64,000 bases of DNA from Streptomyces violascens. Lineage in GTDB: Bacteria > Actinomycetota > Actinomycetes > Streptomycetales > Streptomycetaceae. The stretch is taken from positions 1 through 64,000 of the forward strand of contig NZ_BMUA01000024.1 in the NCBI RefSeq assembly GCF_014649955.1. Reading direction: 5' to 3'. The notes below the pieces were generated by a model. That model was not told the origin of the DNA, did no database searches, and saw only the letters and a list, made by a program, of their open reading frames with translations. Positions 62,733 to 64,000 of this stretch are shown piece after piece. Within the stretch, counting starts at the first letter, position 1. Each line of letters begins with the position of its first letter. Made by a program: the position numbers and the translations under genes.

Positions 62733-64000
62733 TCAGCGCGTACGCGAAGGCCGCTCGGCGCGGCGCAGCAGCGAGATCCCGTCCGCCTCGGCCACCCGGA
62801 CATATCCGTACTTCGCGAGCGCGAGGTACTCCTGATCCTGGCGGGGCGCCGGGTAGGGCCAGGTGCCGCGCGGGTAGGGCCAGGACTCCGGCGGGACGCG
62901 GTCGTAGGCGATCCATTGCGCGGTGGGGCGCGGGATGGGCCCGTCCGTCTCGTACAGCTTCCCGTGCACCGGGAAGGTCGGGAAGAGGACGACCGTGGTG
63001 CGTGAAGTCAGTTGCGGGACAAGGCGGTTGGAGGCCGCGACGGTCACGCCGTCGGGGATGCGGCGCAGCAGTTCGCGTACCGCTGTGACGTGGGGAGTGG
63101 TGCGCCAGGTGGAGCGGTGGGCGATCTGGGCGAGGGGGAAGGAGGGGATGAGGACGAGCGTCACCGCCGCCACTGTCATCAGCGAGGCCCGTACGTGACG
63201 CCGGGTCAGCGGGCCGCCGTCGGCGGCGTACGGGCGCAGCGCGTCGGTCAGGGCCGCGAACACCACGGGCATCAGGACGGCCGTGTAGTGGAAGGCGGTC
63301 CCCCAGTGGAAGACGTTGGTGGACAGCATCCGCCAGCCCAGCGTGGGCAGCGCGATCAGGGTGAGCGGCGAGCGCAGGGCGATGAGCGCGGCCGGCGCGA
63401 AGACGAGGACGAGGGTGGTCGCCTTCACCTCGGGGCGTACGGCGTCGAGCGGCGCGAGGGCGAGCGTGGTGAGCAGTGAGTGGTGGGCGGGCGCCAGGTT
63501 CGCGGCGTGCGCGTAGGCGCCCGCCGGGTTGAAGAACGGCATCAGGACCTTGAATTCGAGCGCGCTGCCCACCAGGCCGGTCACGGCGGCCGCGATGCCC
63601 AGCCGGCGCGGGCCCCGCCAGGCGACGTACGCCCCGATCGCGGCCAGCGTGAGCCCGAGGTCCTCCTTGACCAGGAGCAGCGGCACGGCCCACGCGATCG
63701 CGCGCCGCCAGCACCTGCGGGCCAGCGCTTCGAGGGCCCAGGAGACGAGCGGGACCGCGAAGCACACCTCGTGGAAGTCGAAGCCGACCGCCGATGCGAT
63801 GCCCCAGCTCAGCCCGTACCCGAAGGCGACGACATGGGCGGCCCGGCGGCCGAGCACCCGCGCGGCCTGCCGGGCGAGCGGCACCACCGCGAGCGCGAGC
63901 AGCGCGGCCTGCGCGAGGAGCAGCGTGTACGGCGAGGGGAAGAGGCGGTAGAGGGGGGCGAGGACGGCGAGCACGGGGTGGAAGTGGTCGCCGAGGAGGT
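62733..64000 (-). CDS. DUF2079 integral membrane protein; 5' end outside window
   Basis: The last 422 or so codons of a polytopic membrane protein. Features of DUF2079 are visible: a GDHFHPVLAVLAPLYRLFPSP motif at the cut end, YGLSWGIASAVGFDFHEVCFAVP, LLLVKEDLGLTLAAIGAYVAW, MPFFNPAGAYA, then FHWGTAFHYTAVLMPVVFAAL, and a C-terminal soluble part with LLRRIPDGVTVAASNRLVPQLTSR. The fold resembles GT-C-type glycosyltransferases or related carrier-dependent enzymes, but no function is established. The start lies beyond position 64000. Confidence 0.9.
   Translation of the reverse strand, partial: LLGDHFHPVLAVLAPLYRLFPSPYTLLLAQAALLALAVVPLARQAARVLGRRAAHVVAFGYGLSWGIASAVGFDFHEVCFAVPLVSWALEALARRCWRRAIAWAVPLLLVKEDLGLTLAAIGAYVAWRGPRRLGIAAAVTGLVGSALEFKVLMPFFNPAGAYAHAANLAPAHHSLLTTLALAPLDAVRPEVKATTLVLVFAPAALIALRSPLTLIALPTLGWRMLSTNVFHWGTAFHYTAVLMPVVFAALTDALRPYAADGGPLTRRHVRASLMTVAAVTLVLIPSFPLAQIAHRSTWRTTPHVTAVRELLRRIPDGVTVAASNRLVPQLTSRTTVVLFPTFPVHGKLYETDGPIPRPTAQWIAYDRVPPESWPYPRGTWPYPAPRQDQEYLALAKYGYVRVAEADGISLLRRAERPSRTR

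Overview
The window reads as Streptomyces (or a very close actinomycete) chromosome. GC content is very high with strong third-position GC, GTG starts are common, several genes look leaderless, and the gene set is typical of the genus (WhiB-like protein, PadR, OxyR-AhpCD, SpoIIE-type phosphatase, DUF4245/DUF6542/DUF2079 proteins). From memory, and unchecked, the order from about 25.8 kb rightward (ychF, ppgK, ispH, xseA-xseB, glpX, whiB-like, two fumarases, PBP, oxyR-ahpC-ahpD, AI-2E permease, phoH, uppS) matches a conserved core block of Streptomyces chromosomes. The left 25 kb is accessory.

Region 1 (1-16.6 kb), peptide biosynthesis. A leftward NRPS of more than 3,396 codons runs off the left edge: C-A-T-E, C-A-T, C-(degenerate A)-T. 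Its third A domain has lost the A4/A5 block and the A8-A10 block, and its remaining motifs are damaged, so it should not activate any amino acid. About 3.6 kb away, rightward, lie a TauD/SyrP-like Fe(II)/2-oxoglutarate oxygenase and a stand-alone A domain without a carrier domain. The pocket residues of that A domain read D-L-T-K-M-G-H-I-G-K, the aspartate pattern. The simplest model is that the free A domain loads Asp in trans onto the T domain behind the dead A domain, and the oxygenase turns it into beta-hydroxyaspartate. An MMPL exporter lies between. A 192-bp relic of an IS630-like element with perfect 12-bp inverted ends sits 14 bp upstream of the NRPS start codon.

Region 2 (16.6-21.3 kb). 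A four-gene leftward operon in which every gene overlaps the next by ATGA: an ArsR-type regulator, a membrane protein resembling the Streptomyces 'Sensor' domain without a kinase, an ABC ATPase and an FtsX-type permease. A 7-4-7 inverted repeat lies in front of the regulator. Export or self-resistance for the peptide is possible but not shown.

Region 3 (21.4-25.8 kb), conflict island. A Trypco2 protein overlaps a 978-residue trypsin/STAND-NTPase/TPR protein with intact protease and Walker motifs, a recognised architecture of predicted immune systems. Next to it is a broken DUF2075 helicase-type gene.

Region 4 (25.8-64 kb), mostly core: ribosome-associated GTPase, polyphosphate glucokinase, MEP-pathway IspH, exonuclease VII, nitroreductase, class II FBPase, WhiB-like regulator, class I and class II fumarases flanking a secreted SGNH hydrolase, SpoIIE-type phosphatase, class A PBP, a PadR-controlled ABC cassette with two paralogous permeases, OxyR/AhpC/AhpD, a secreted lysozyme-fold protein with a long structured leader, PhoH2, undecaprenyl-type synthase, an aldo/keto reductase and a DUF2079 protein cut by the right edge. 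Most gene ends carry long perfect hairpins. No tRNA, rRNA or CRISPR array was seen.
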